Positions 22,882 to 34,200 of a stretch of DNA of 64,000 bases are shown here, piece after piece. The DNA is from Gnetum montanum (taxonomy: Eukaryota; Streptophyta; Gnetopsida; Gnetales; Gnetaceae): positions 1,439,022 to 1,503,021 of the forward strand of contig MNCI01008572.1 of NCBI GenBank assembly GCA_015680685.1. The letters run 5' to 3'. The position numbers were made by a program, and so were the translations under genes. Each line of letters opens with the position of its first letter. The stretch's first letter is position 1. The notes below the pieces were generated by a model. That model was not told where the DNA came from. It made no database searches and saw only the letters and a list, made by a program, of their open reading frames with translations.

Positions 22882-23680
22882 TGATGAGTGGCGAGGTACC
22901 CCTACACTCAACCATACGAATACGAGCATCTCACGCGTGATCTGGTGGAACTCCAAGGACTAGGTGCTTATGCGCCCTAATGGAACACTTAAGGTTAATC
23001 AATTACTGTCTTCCCAAACTTACTTGTATTGTCATGGTTGTATGGTTAAGTAAGCTTGAGGTATATGATTTTTATATCTTTTTTCTTTTTAATGTCTTTA
23101 CGCTAATAGGGAAAGGTGAAGAGAACTAAATGACTAACTTATATTAACTATTCACTAACTAAGTTCTAATTGTCCTAACACCATTATCCATTCCCACTTG
23201 CCGCACACACCCTGAACCAGTGCAACGCTGCCGGGATTACCAAACGCTAGTCGTTACTGGGTTACCAAACGTTACACACGTGCTCGAAGCAGTCGTATTG
23301 AATGCACTTAACTAGGAGAGTCAAGGGTTGAGAGAGATTAATTATCTAGGAAAGCATTTAAACATTTAACAGTAATTAATTCCTATTTAGCTTAGTCCAC
23401 ATGCTACAAGGTTTATCAGAAAGTTCATCTTTATTGTCGTACACAAATGTGTGCTCAAGTACAATTTGCTCGAATAACGATCAGTTCACTTTAAGACTCC
23501 TACTGTGGGCACATGGAAATTATTCTAACTCTGGAATGGTAAACCTGCTATAGTTTGGCTAAGGGTCTAAGTCTAAGTATCTAAAACAGGGAAAGCTGCC
23601 TCTTATTTATAGATGTTGCGGCGGGCCGCAGTATCTCGTACGCGATATCACGGGGGTGGACGCGATATCGCGGATCATCA
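22882..23680 (-). repeat. 5' LTR of element D
   Basis: This is 799 bp, minus orientation, close to the partner at 16719-17530. TATAAATA lies at 23604-23611 (read on the minus strand), just downstream in transcription of the GATATC palindrome cluster at 23630-23675. Confidence 0.9.
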
Positions 23681-24135
23681 CTACTACTTAAGTTGAAAAC
23701 GATTCCTTATTGTAAACATGTTTCTCTTTGCTTATTATTTTGAAATGAGTTCTTTGCTTTTTTCTATAGCCTTACTTGTAGAAATTCATAAACAAGTTGC
23801 TATTGTTATTTTCAACTTAGAAAAACTATTTTAGGTTGGAAAGGATTAGCTATTGTGAACATGTTTCACTTTGTTTTTCATTTCTCATTTGCAATGATTT
23901 CTTTGTATTCTGTTGCTCAAATCACAAGCAACTCAGCGTTGGTATTTGAAGCTTGGTCATTTTATTTGTTGTTTCGACAACTTTATGTGTTAATGTATTA
24001 GTGATGCATTCAAGATGTTTCCATTGGAGTTTTCTTTCTTTTTAGATTTGGTACTGTGATTTTTTTGTTTTTTGATTTGATTCTCTAACTACATCATATC
24101 TGTTGGAACTTGGTGTGTAATGTTTATTAATATCG
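23681..24135 (+). repeat. 0.68-kb tandem array, right part
   Basis: After the CTACT duplication the fourth unit resumes (ACTTAAGTTGAAAACGATTC onward). A fifth unit begins at 24046 (ATTTGGTACTGTGATTTTTT) and loses similarity after about 24135. Counting across element D, the fourth unit is about 680 bp. Confidence 0.8.
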
Positions 24136-24461
24136 TTGCTTTTATGTTCTTCTTTAGACTTGATAGCTTTGCTTACACGTCTTGAAAGTCATTTTTCATC
24201 TAGTATATGTCGTGGATTTTGTGACTTCTATGTGACTCTAGTTTTAGAGTGTTTATGTTCCTGGTTTTGATGTGTAGCTTTCCCGTTCCCATATTATCAT
24301 ATCGTTCTAAGTTTTTTTTTGCAAAATTCCATTAGTTTGGAAGGATTTTCTAGTGTAGTTTCTACATTTTTTGACATTCATTTACCTATTCTATCATTAA
24401 AATGATGAACTACTTGGTAGTTGTTGGCCCAATTTGAAACCGTGCCTTGTAGGAGAAGACT
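24136..24461. other. Flank upstream of sHSP pseudogene, nothing recognised
   Basis: This is T-rich, intron- or 5'-flank-like sequence between the last tandem-array unit and the recognisable sHSP codons. No start codon in phase with the sHSP frame, and no protein similarity, could be supported. Confidence 0.5.
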
Positions 24462-24707
24462 GAAAATAATATGTTGCACATCGTAGGGACGAAGAAGAAG
24501 AAGCAAATGCATTCGGGTCCTAAAATAAAGGTTATTAGATAGGAGAGGACGGAAGTTAGATACATGAGGAAATTTACCCTTCCAGAGGACATTGATGTGG
24601 AGAATGTGAAGGCTACTTACAAAGATGGAGTTTTGATGGTTTTAGTAGCCAAGAAGCCTCCACCCATGTCCAAGAAGGCCAAGACCTTCACTATCCCTAT
24701 TTCATAA
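24462..24707 (+). pseudogene. Small heat-shock protein (HSP20) C-terminal remnant
   Basis: In one frame the plus strand reads ENNMLHIVGTKKKKQMHSG, then, after a TAG at 24540-24542, TEVRYMRKFTLPEDIDVENV, KATYKDGVLMVLVAKKPPP and a Lys-rich end, TFTIPIS, with a stop at 24705-24707. This is the second half of an alpha-crystallin domain: the FxLPE(x)D(x)V and YKDGVLxVxVxKxPPP signatures are characteristic of plant class I/II sHSPs. The final T-x-x-I-P-I may stand for the C-terminal I-x-I motif. The N-terminal arm and the first half of the domain are missing; tandem-array sequence lies upstream instead. The Pro-rich end resembles class II most, which is inference. It is a non-functional remnant unless an upstream exon and a readthrough exist. 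Confidence 0.75.
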
Positions 24708-25139
24708 GTACTATCTAGTTTGTTCTAGGGCTTTGTACTTGTGTTTAGATGTGTGTAAATCCATTAGTGTCTTTCTATACATAGTTAGTTACCCTGGCTG
24801 TGGGGCTTAAAGTTTCATTATGTCAACTAAGAATTTGGTTAGTGTTTTGTACATAAGTCTTTGTGGGGAAACTTTTGTTGTGTTTATTTAATGCTTAGAT
24901 GTAGGGATTTCACATCTCCAAGTCAGAACATTGTGGAATAATGAAATTTCAAATAAAAGTACAAATGCTCCTTCCATGTGTGAAACAATCAATTTCTATT
25001 CTATCTACAAAAAAAATCAAGCATAATGCTCTCATGCCATTTAAAGTAGTTCAAATATTTTATATTAAGAACTAAGTCACATTGGCTTGGGTGATCTATT
25101 CTACTTGAAATTTTATTACAAGCATAGGGACATCTTTTT
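24708..25139 (+). other. 3'-UTR-like flank of the sHSP remnant
   Basis: No ORF is recognised. An AATAAA sits at 24952-24957, about 245 bases after the sHSP stop, fitting an original polyadenylation signal. The rest up to the F LTR has no recognised feature. Confidence 0.4.
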
Positions 25140-26086
25140 TGAATCTCTACAATTTTTTAAATCCTTTTTCATACAAGCAAAAGATTGAAGGTTTTAGATG
25201 TCTAAAAAGACATTTTTTGGGAACATGGGAAGGCGTCTTGGTCACTAGATAGAGGTTTTGGGTAGTTGAGAAGATGTGTTTTGGGCAAATATAAAGAGAT
25301 ATCTTGGTCGCTAGATAGATTTTTTGCATGAGAGCTGATTTTTGATAGGAGACATCTCATATGCCTAGAAGATGTTTTAGCTAGGAGAGGAGACATCTCA
25401 TTCTTAGCAGAAACATCTTACATTGTGAAGAGGCATCTTTAAGAAGATGTCTTGCCATTAGAGGAGATGTCTTGTCAAGATAAGAGATGTCTTGCTTGAA
25501 AGCTAGGGTTGACAATGAGATGTCTTGTCAAGCTTATAGACATTTTGTTTGATTATGGAAAGTTTTGATATGGCAGTTCCAAGATGGAAAATAGTCAGGA
25601 GCATTGAGATTAAGAATGGAAATAGCTGAAAATCTCCAAGTGGATTATGAAAAAGGTTTCTTGAAGGTCTTGGTCTTGTATTTGATAAATATTGATTATG
25701 TTTACATGTTTTGTGTGATAGTGTAAGAGTGGTGGAGTTCACAAGAGAGTTGGGAGAGAGATTTTATGAGTTGTATGCATCTTTGTGGGCAGTGGTGGAT
25801 GTGATATTGGCCATTGTAGCTCTCAATGTGTGTGTGGATCTCAATCCTATGTGTAAGGAAGAGATTTGATTTGATTGTCTTGCATTAAGGTTAATTGTGT
25901 ATGTGGTCATAGAGCCTCATGTCTTGCAATATTGTTAAGTATGTGAATGTTGTTGTTTTGTGGGATTGTGATTTCATTGTATTTGTAATCTTCTTTCAAC
26001 ATTAATAGAAGATAGCTAATTTCTTATTTTCTAGCTATTAAATTATCCCACGAAGGATTAAAGCAAATCAGAGTGACCCTGCTCTA
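25140..26086 (+). repeat. 5' LTR of element F
   Basis: About 947 bp. It aligns with 29509-30580 from ATCCTTTTTCAT to AGTGACCCTGCTCTA. The first 400 bases are packed with AGATGTCT and its reverse complement AGACATCT. AATAGAAGATAGCTA occurs near the R/U5 side in both copies. Confidence 0.85.
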
Positions 26087-26091
26087 GGAAT

Positions 26092-26103
26092 TGGTATCAG
26101 AGC
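26092..26103 (+). promoter_or_regulatory. Primer-binding site of F (initiator tRNA-Met type)
   Basis: TGGTATCAGAGC lies six bases after the LTR end. It is the common plant LTR-element primer site complementary to the 3' end of tRNA-iMet. Confidence 0.9.
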
Positions 26104-26157
26104 AATAGGTTTATTGTTTTTTTGGAATTTGGTTGTGGATTTTTTTGTCTGTTTCAG

Positions 26158-27250
26158 ATGACTCATAAGAAGAAAAATGTTTAAGCCCTGAATAGAGATA
26201 TGGAGCACATGAAATTTGCCTTTTAGCTCATGTTTGAATGATTAGATGAGATTAGTGTCAAGGTAGATAGGAATGCAGGTCCCAGCCGTATTTAGACTCA
26301 TGGTTATGATGAACATTTTCACTCAAATGGTCATAAAGAAGTTTCTCAGCCTAGTGGAGGGGAAAAAATGATGAGGAAAAACATGTTAGCTATGGAAGTG
26401 TGAGAACCCATCAGCCTAGGATTTTAGGGGAAGAGAATCCAAATCCTCATGTTAGAACTCCAAGAACTTCATCTTAAACATCTACTTCTTCTTATGACAA
26501 GCTTGATAATGAAGATGAAGCAAGGTTTGCTAGAGCATTCAAAAATGTTGCAAGACTTCTATATGTGGAATTGAAAACTTTCAATGGTGTAGATAATACC
26601 AATGCTTTTGCAAGTTGGCTGAATGTACTTACAAACATTTTGAGTTAGAAGAGGTAGAAAATCAATTGAGGCTACCAATTGTTGAATCCAAGTTAGAAGG
26701 GACAACTTTAATTTGATGGGAAAAAGAGTCCCAAAGTAATGAGAGGTAAAATGGTATAGGTCTTTGATGAAATACAAGTTATGACAAAAATTTGAACAAG
26801 ATGTCAAGGAATTTTACATTGAAGTTTGTAAACAATTCCATCAAGCTAAGGTAAACTATAAGAAATATAGACAAGTTTTAATCTTTCTTGGAGGTCTCAA
26901 GATGGCGTATCAGCAAGAGTTGTCATTCTACGAACCACAAATCCTTGATGAGGCTTATGATTTGGTACTCAAGGCAAAAAAGAAACTTGGTGGATTTGGG
27001 ATTAGGAGTAAACAAGCTTTGAAGGAGAAGGAGAAAGGATCCAAATCATAGAAGGAATCCAAGTCAAAATTTGAAGACAAGGATGACAACCATGGAGAAA
27101 AGCAAGAGAAGGGAAATGAGAAGTGTAAGGCAAAGGAGGCAAGGATAAAAATGGCAATTTATCCAAGATTTAGTGCTTCAAATGTGGAGAATGGGGAGAC
27201 AAGCAATGGGAATGTTCACTTCATAAGGGAACCAAGGGTAATGATGTACA
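26158..27250 (+). pseudogene. gag of element F
   Basis: ATG at 26158 (MTHKKKNV) is followed by several stops and shifts. A recognisable stretch at about 26790-27050 reads FEQDVKEFYIEVCKQFHQAK..YRQVLIFLGGLKMAYQQELSFYEPQILDEAYDLVLKAKKK, the usual plant gypsy capsid C-terminal half. A zinc knuckle at 27174-27215 reads CFKCGEWGDKQWEC; the expected His is Asp, so it is defective. A basic Lys/Glu-rich stretch precedes the knuckle. Confidence 0.8.
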
Positions 27251-27390
27251 AACCATGGAAATAGAGGAAAAATCAAGCCAAGCTCTTCAGAGAGGTAATC
27301 TTAATGCTCCTAAAATTGAAGAGGTTTCTAAATTCAATTCTTATGCATTTATGAAAAATGTGATTAAAAGAGATCATCCCATTAAGAAAA

Positions 27391-27786
27391 TTGTTGTTTC
27401 GAATTGGGGCTAGATATTTGCTTAGTGGGGAATGGATTCATATTTTGATTGATGGGGGAGCCCAAGAAAATATTATTTCTTCCAAGGCAATTGCTAGATC
27501 AGGTTTAGAGACAAATCCTCATCCTAGACCCTACAAGGTGCATTGGTTGTTAAGAGACTTCTCTCAAGAGGTAAGAGAGCAATGTGTCTCAAAGTTTAGA
27601 ATTGGAAGTTATCATGATGTTGTGAAATGTGAAGTGCTACCAATTGGTTGTGCTATTGTATTTCTTAGAAGGCCTTTGAATTTTGATAATGGTGCTCAAC
27701 TTGATGGAGCAAGAAATGTGTGGAGTGTAGCAAGACCTGATGGAATCCATGAGTTGGTTCCTATGACAATTGAACAAGTGAGGTAG
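27391..27786 (+). pseudogene. Aspartic protease of element F
   Basis: An open stretch of about 130 codons within the polyprotein, with the active-site block ILIDGGAQENIISSKAIARS, then KVHWLLRDFSQEVREQCVSKF, DVVKCEVLPI and FLRRPLNFDNGAQLDG. This follows the usual plant gypsy protease pattern (DGGS-x-NIIS ... KYEDEVWCDVVPM ... LLGRPW). The catalytic Asp is kept. A stop ends it at 27784-27786. Confidence 0.85.
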
Positions 27787-28811
27787 CAAAGTTCACTTAA
27801 TGCTTCCTTAATTCTTCTTAGGAAGAGGGAATATATTAAGGAACATATTGAGGCTAGTTTTAGTTTTTTGATTGTATCAATTGTTGCTTCTAACCATGAT
27901 GATGTGTAGGTAGAATTTCCAATAGATGTGCTAGGCTTGAAGGAGCAATTTCCCAAGGTGTTCAAAGGGAAATTGGATGGATTGCCACCAATAAAGAATG
28001 TTCAACATCAAATTGATTTTAACCTTGGTGCTACCATTCCAAATGAAAAGACATATAGGATGACACTGAATCAGTGGATTGAATTACAATAGCAAGTAGA
28101 AGAGTTATTTACGAATGGATTCGTGAGAGAGTCAATTTCACCTATGTGCAATTCCAACAGTACTTATGCCAAAGAAGGACAATGATGAATAGAGAATGTA
28201 CATTGATTCTAGGGCTGTGAACAGGATAATAGTGAGGTACAGTTTTCCTATTCCAATGATGGATGATATTCTTGATGTCCTTACCAATGCAAAGGTTTTT
28301 AGTAAAATTGATTTAAAGAGTGGATATCATCAATTTCAGATCAGAATTGGTAATGAGTGAGAGACAAATTTCAAGACATTGGATGGATTTTTTGAGTGGT
28401 TGGTGATGCTATTTGGATCATAAATGCCCCTACTACATTCATGAGGTTGATGCATGATGTCTTCAAGGATTTGATTGTAAGTATTGCATTGTCTTCTTTG
28501 ATGATATTTTGATATATAGCTCTAATGAGGAAGAGCACTTGGATTACTTGAGGAGAATTTGTCTTAAGTTGGAGGAGGCACATTTGGTAATCAATGTGAA
28601 TAAGAGTCACTTCTTCAAGAGGAAGATCACATATTTAGGACATGTAATTTATAAAAATCAAATTGGGATGGAAGCTAACAAGGTGAGAGCTATTAGAGAT
28701 TGGCCAACTCCTAAAAATGTTGGGGAGGTAAGATCATTTCATGATTTAGTAGGTTTTTATAGGAGTTTCATAGAAAATTTTAATAGCTTGACCTATGTTT
28801 ACTTTACTTAA
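27787..28811 (+). pseudogene. Reverse transcriptase of element F
   Basis: It reads FPKVFKGKLDGLPPIKNVQHQIDF, then EELFTNGFVRES, and in a shifted frame VFSKIDLKSGYHQFQIRIGNE, FKTLDGFFEWLVM and FMRLMHDVFKDL. The catalytic F-F-D-D-I-L-I-Y-S is intact near 28495-28525, followed by 100 open codons (EEEHLDYLRRICLKLEEAHL, THUMB-type ITYLGHVIYKNQIGMEANKV, RAIRDWPTPKNVGEVRSF). Frameshifts around 28170-28500 make it inactive. Confidence 0.85.
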
Positions 28812-28856
28812 GAATCAAGATTTTAGTGGAGTGATGAAACCCAAAGAAGCTTTGAA

Positions 28857-29291
28857 TTGTTTAAGGCAGAAATCACTAGTGAACTGGTGTTTGCAATACC
28901 ATATTTCCAAAAGCTTTTTCAAGTGATGGTGGATGCAAGTGGACTTGCCATTAGAGGGGTACTTTCACAAGAAGGTAGACATGTTGCTATCTTTTCAAAA
29001 AAGTTGAATGAGTCAAGGCAGAAATATAGCATCTATGAGAAGAAATTTTATGCTATTCTTCAAGCAATCAAGGATTAGAGGCATGATTTGTTGCTCAAGG
29101 AGTTCACTTTGATGACTAATCACAAAACAATTCAATTTCTTAATTCACAAAAGAAGTTGAATGCCAAACACATGAAGTGTGTGGAACAAGTGCTCAAGCA
29201 TAAAAGTGGGAAAGCCAATGTGGTGGTTGATGCATTGTCTAGGATGCATGTGGTGAATTTTAGTGTACCTTGTGACAAAGGTATGAGTTGA
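28857..29291 (+). pseudogene. RNase H domain of element F
   Basis: It continues RT-connection sequence: VFAIPYFQKLFQVMVDASGL, AIRGVLSQEGRHVAIFSKKL, RQKYSIYEKKFYAILQAIKD, stop, then FTLMTNHKTIQFLNSQKKLN and KSGKANVVVDALSRMH. These are the DASxxAIGAVLxQ, YxxxEKEFxAIV and KAN-x-VADALSR blocks of gypsy RNase H. The GN(A)VADALSR end normally leads into integrase, which is absent. One stop at about 29076. Confidence 0.85.
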
Positions 29292-29508
29292 AGGGAGCTT
29301 TTGCCATGTCCAAGCCTTCATAGGAGAGGAAGGCAATCATACTTAAGAGAGAAGCTTTTAGTACTCATGGATTAAAGAGACATGAGTACATGATCCATTA
29401 GGAGGATCAAATTGCTAATGATGTTATATGTGTTCTTGAGTGGGAAATCACTTTTACCCTTACTCCCTTATTCACTTGAGTTCACTTTTTAAAGGGTAGA
29501 AGAGTTGG

Positions 29509-30580
29509 TGTAAGGATACATTTTCTGAATCCTTTTTCATCCCTGCAAGTATAAGCTTACAGGTTTCAGATAGTTGGGAAGACATCACTAGATAGATGTC
29601 TTGCCAGAGAGCTGGTTTTTTATAGGAGATGTTCCATATGCTTGGGAGATATCTTGTCCTGAGAAGAGACATCTTGCATATGGAAGAAATGTCTCATTCC
29701 TAGAAGAGGCGTCTTGCATTGTGAAGAGATGCCTTTGGGGAGATGTCTTGCCATTGGAGAAGACATCTTGTCTTCAAAAGAGACATCTTATCAAGACAAG
29801 AGACATCTTGCCTAAAAGCCAAGGTTAACAATGAGATGTCTTGTCAAGCCTGTAGATGTCCTATTCAACTGTGGAAAGTTTTAATATGATAGTTCCAAGA
29901 TGGGAAACAATTGAGAGAGTTGAGATTAAGAATGGAAACAACTTGGAATTTCCAAGTGGATCTAGGCAAGGTTTTTCTAAGGTCTTGGTTTTGTATTTGA
30001 TAAATATTAATTATGTTTACATATTTTGTATGGGAGTGCATAACAAAGTTGGGAGATAAATTGCATGAAAGTTGTTTGCATCTTTGTGGTCATTTGTGTG
30101 TGTGATATTGGCAGTTATAGCTTTCTATGTGTATGTGGATCTCAATATTATGTATGAGGAAGAGATTTGGTTCAATTGTGCTTTACATTAAGGTTAATCA
30201 TATGTGTGGTTGTAGAGCCTCATTGATGAGCGACAAGTACCCCTTACACCTAACCATACGAATCATAAGCGTTCACACATGAAAGGGCAATATTGAATCC
30301 TTGACATCAGAGGTTGTGCCCTCATATTGGATACCCAATAATGCGGCTTCGATATTAGAGCCCAACAAAAACATGACTCATCACTCATGCTTTGCAATAT
30401 CATTGAGTATATAAGTATTGTTGTTTTGTGGAATTGTGGTTTTGCTATATTTGAATTCTCCTTTTAATATTAATAGAAGATAACTAGTTTTCTTATTTTC
30501 TAGTAATAGAATTGTCTTGCATACTATTTGGGTTCAATGTGTTTTGAAAGGTTAAAGCAAATTAAAGTGATCCTACTCCA
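29509..30580 (+). repeat. 3' LTR of element F, carrying a mini-LTR insertion
   Basis: 1,072 bp, or about 907 bp without the insertion at 30224-30383 and its duplicated 5 bases. It starts TGTAAGG after the purine tract and ends CCTACTCCA. The 5' half has a dense array of AGATGTCT/AGACATCT. Confidence 0.85.
30224..30383 (-). mobile_element. 160-bp mini-LTR (M) of the Athila-like family, TSD CTCAT
   Basis: This short piece begins TGATGAGCGACAAGTACCCC and ends GACTCATCA. It is flanked by CTCAT at 30219-30223 and 30384-30388. The empty site is visible in the other F LTR at about 25910-25925 (AGAGCCTCATGTCTTGC). Its left ~60 bases match the inner LTR end of the family and its right ~100 bases match the U3 end with GATATT repeats; about 700 middle bases are missing. 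It is a solo LTR with a large internal deletion, or a miniature derivative that moved as such. Confidence 0.85.
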
Positions 30581-31235
30581 TCATGCATTACAATGCACAT
30601 TGATAAATGGAAATTGTGTTGCCTTTGTTCATATGTTTAGGGTAGCCAAATTTGAGGGAGCAGCAACATTCTAGGATCTTATTTTACAAGAAACTTAAAA
30701 TGTACAGAGCATTCTCTACTTTGTTTATTATTTTAAATAGACAATTAAACATTTGTTTCTTCGCAGGAAAGTGGGGGAGCCATACGAATAGTTCTTTGAT
30801 TAAACAAAATCATTAATCTTTGACACACTAAGTTAGATTACTTTGCTCAACCGCGCGTGAATTTCTTCACTTACTGGAAAATGATATCATTTTTAATTTT
30901 GATTGCCTGGCAATCAATTTTAAATAGCTTTCAAAATTTTTTTGGTTGAATAAAATCAGTGCCCAGAGGAATTTTTGTTCTTCACGTAGCACGGTTTTAA
31001 AAGGAACGCAATTTGAAATTCGAGATATGTTGATGTAACAGTAAGCAGGCTTTTAAATTTTCATGCGTAAATACAATTTACATGCTTCCTGGAAGCGATG
31101 AAGAAGTTACATGCAAGTGGACATAAAACTACTGTAAAATTGATCCAAACATTTTACATTTGCTAATCTTTTGAAAAAACACGACACACTTATTTCGTTA
31201 ATGATGAGAGCTTGAGCATTGTGGATTAGGGTGTA
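30581..31235. other. Intergenic, downstream of TL17
   Basis: AT-rich sequence between F and the TL17 stop codon. On the minus strand it would hold the TL17 3' UTR; no clear AATAAA was found within the first 200 bases. No coding or repeat similarity recognised. Confidence 0.5.
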
Positions 31236-34200
31236 TTACTTTTCAACGGTTGCGTTGCATAGACCGGTGGTGGAGTCACAGTATCCATCCTTGTCAAGTA
31301 ATTGCTGAGGTGGGGCACTTAACAAGGGGGATGATGGTGATCCGTAAGCATTTCGCTTCTTGTTTCCACAGCCCAGACTAACCCTTGTGCTGATTCCCGT
31401 CACTGGGTTGGTGCCACTTGCATATTTGCATAAAGCCTACAATATAATCATTTTTCATTCAGTGATTGAAAATGTGTCATTTTAACCTTTAATACAACAA
31501 AGTCACTGATCAATTCATTGGTTTGTCAACAAATGACTTTATATTTTGTTACATGTACATAGGGCTGGTCCTAAGCCCTGATACGAAAGGAGGAGGGTTA
31601 GAGTCAGATGCTAAGGCATTTCCTGATGTCATGTTACTATGGAAAATGGGCAAGGGCTTCCTGCAACATCATCCAAACCATGTACAACATAGAAACAAAG
31701 ATTTGGCTCTTTATAGAGATGAACGGTGAAAAAGAACTCATATAGCTGACCCCATTTTGTTGAGACAAGGCTAGGATGATGATGAGGAGTCAATGTGTGA
31801 GTTGGAATTTCTTTTTCTCCTGTTGATGTACCACCTACTTGAAAATCAAGTCCAGTTAGTTTAAGTTTGTTAATTCCCAGTTTTTTGGGAAGTAACAAAG
31901 GTTGTAAGCAACCAACTGTTGTTGTTGAATGAGGTTACAAATTAAGTTGCTAATTGTATGGGGAGTAATGCATATTGAACTAAAGGTAACAAACTCTGCA
32001 TTTATGGTTCGAAATGGATGTCTAAAGGTGAAGTGGAGGCTTATGGCTTATTGGATTTCAAATATGCATTTCAGGCCAGACGCTTGGAGATGGAGATTGT
32101 CTAAATTAGGACAGTTGCAGAACAATTTATAAAATCATCTCTTTTAGCTGCAAGGCATTCTTCCTAAGAAGTAGACAAATACGAAATACAAGTTATATAT
32201 TATTTAGTGATTAGGAGGGCGATGATTAGTTTAACAAACAAGGTTAGGATGATGGTGATAAAACTATATTTCATGGTGTGGTGTTTCTTCCCCTTTTCCC
32301 TCTGTCTCTCTCTTTGTTCTTCTCAGTGTTGCTCTGACATCGTTATTATGACATAGGCAAACTAGATTTTGGCAGGCAAAATTTAATTTATTTTCAGAAT
32401 ATTAATAGACCGAGCTTCCAAGAACCACAACATTTACAATCAGCCATGAAAAAACGAATGGCTTAAGAGATGATATCTTCAATGATTTTGCAATTGAAAG
32501 GCACAACCATTTTAGAATTTGAAGCAAAAACTATCTGACTCTTCATAGTAATTGTTTAAATACACTTGTAATTTGCTAGTGTGCTTGGCAGCTGGTTCCA
32601 AGTTTTGTGATGGATAATAAATGTTTACCTCTTTTCAGATTTGTTTTTACTTTTGCCTGAATGGCCTATTGTTCTTCAAATATGAAATGCTTCCATTAAA
32701 ATCTGCTAAGGGTAGCAGATGTTGATGGAAAAGATGAGTAAACAATTTGTTATCATTTCAAAGCAGACTCAAACACTGAAGACCGAAATAGACGAAAAGA
32801 TGTGAAAGAATTTTATGTTAAATCTACATGAATAAGTCGTCGACAGACATGTTAAAAGGTATCAAATGTAAAACCATAATAATAACCTTACATCCCAATA
32901 CCTGTTTTTGAGGAAGGTCAATGACAGCATCACTGAAGTCAGCACCTTCAATTACGGCACCAGCAAGGTCACTACGTGTGAGCACCGATCTAACTAGAAT
33001 TGCGTTTGTAAGATTAGCCTCATTCAGGACCTGCAAACTTAGAAGATCTAATTTAATTCTTAATGTTCATATAAATTGATTGTGAAGTCGGAATAATTTA
33101 ATCCAAGATGTGCAAGTAGCCGAAGTTAACAACTAATGAACACTCGAATGATTATGGAAAAGTAAATTACTTTATTCACAAAATATTAACCTGTTATAAA
33201 CTTTTAAAATCTTAGGATAGCTATGTTATATCTGTTTAAAAACACTGAGGAGAAGTAAAAATCAATGAATTTGTTCTTGATATTTGACAATATTTTTTCA
33301 ACAATGTTAGAAGCACAAGAAGACGAAAAAAAGAATATTTAATTTATTCTTACCATTCGATCCATTAGTGTATCACTCAAGTCAGCACCTGCAAGGTAAC
33401 ACCAGCAATAATTATTCAGAACACTAGTGTAGCATGCCACATTTTTTGAATGTATGAGAGAGCATTATAGATTAAATGGTCAATAATCAACATATTGTTC
33501 ATAACCTCTGTAAATGTAACTATGTTTTCTTTTTTTGCAAAATATAAATAGCTTTCATTTTGTTGGGATTTATTTACAATGCCCTGATTCTGACAAATAA
33601 TAAAAAATGGTTGTAGAATTTCAGAGTCTCTTACATTCAATGGCATCCAGCTTTAAATCTAGCGACCTCCTAGATACAAGTTTGGCTCCTTCAAATTTTA
33701 AATTCCGGATTGGTTATAAAAATGATTATGTAAGAATAATCCTTCAGTGACTGACGATCCAGATTTCCTTGGGAGATCCAAACTAGAGTCTCATAAGATC
33801 AAGACCAACCAAAGAATCAAATTGCCAATTATACATTATAAAATTAAGAAATTGCCCATCCTAATAAGCAAGACTTGTGCAGCAACAAACATATAATTAT
33901 AAAGATCGGAAGGTCACTCTTAAAATCCAGATATTGTTCAAAAACTATATCAAATTGATTTGTAGTATTCAACTCGGTTGCAATTATTCTTTCACAAAGT
34001 ACACCACTAGTTTCTCATTGTTTCCTCCATCCTACATCATTGTTAATCTCACCATCTACTAGAAAGATACGAAGGTCACTCTTAAAATCCAGGTATTGTT
34101 CAAAAACTATATCAATTGATTTGTAGTATTCAACTTGGTTGCAATTATTTTATCACAAAGTACACCATAGTTTCTCATTGTTTCCTCCATCCTACATCAT

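Larger units (their letters stand above)
16719..23680 (-). mobile_element. Athila-like element D, gag-pro only, TSD CTACT
   Basis: The copy of about 7.0 kb is bounded by TGATGAG...TCATCA and flanked by CTACT at 16714-16718 and 23681-23685. The sequence of the host repeat resumes cleanly on each side. In minus-strand order it has 5' LTR (22882-23680), primer site, one gag-protease frame (22734-19267), spacer, assembly gap, polypurine tract, and 3' LTR (16719-17530). RT, RNase H and the integrase core are absent; whether an extra ORF was present is hidden by the N run. Over the first roughly 130 bases, the two LTRs differ mainly by C/T and G/A changes. Confidence 0.9.
25140..30580 (+). mobile_element. 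Ty3/gypsy element F (tRNA-Met primer), integrase lost
   Basis: Plus-strand order: LTR (25140-26086), primer site TGGTATCAGAGC, gag, protease, RT, RNase H, purine-rich AAAGGGTAGAAGAG, LTR (29509-30580). There are only about 230 bases between RNase H and the 3' LTR, so the integrase is missing. The protein types and order are Ty3/gypsy and differ from the Athila-like family around it. The left LTR edge is approximate, and I could not find a convincing target duplication. Confidence 0.85.

Noticed and set aside
25180-25560. CRISPR-like repeat array
   Set aside because: Units are 8-mers in both orientations with irregular spacing inside an LTR of a plant retrotransposon.
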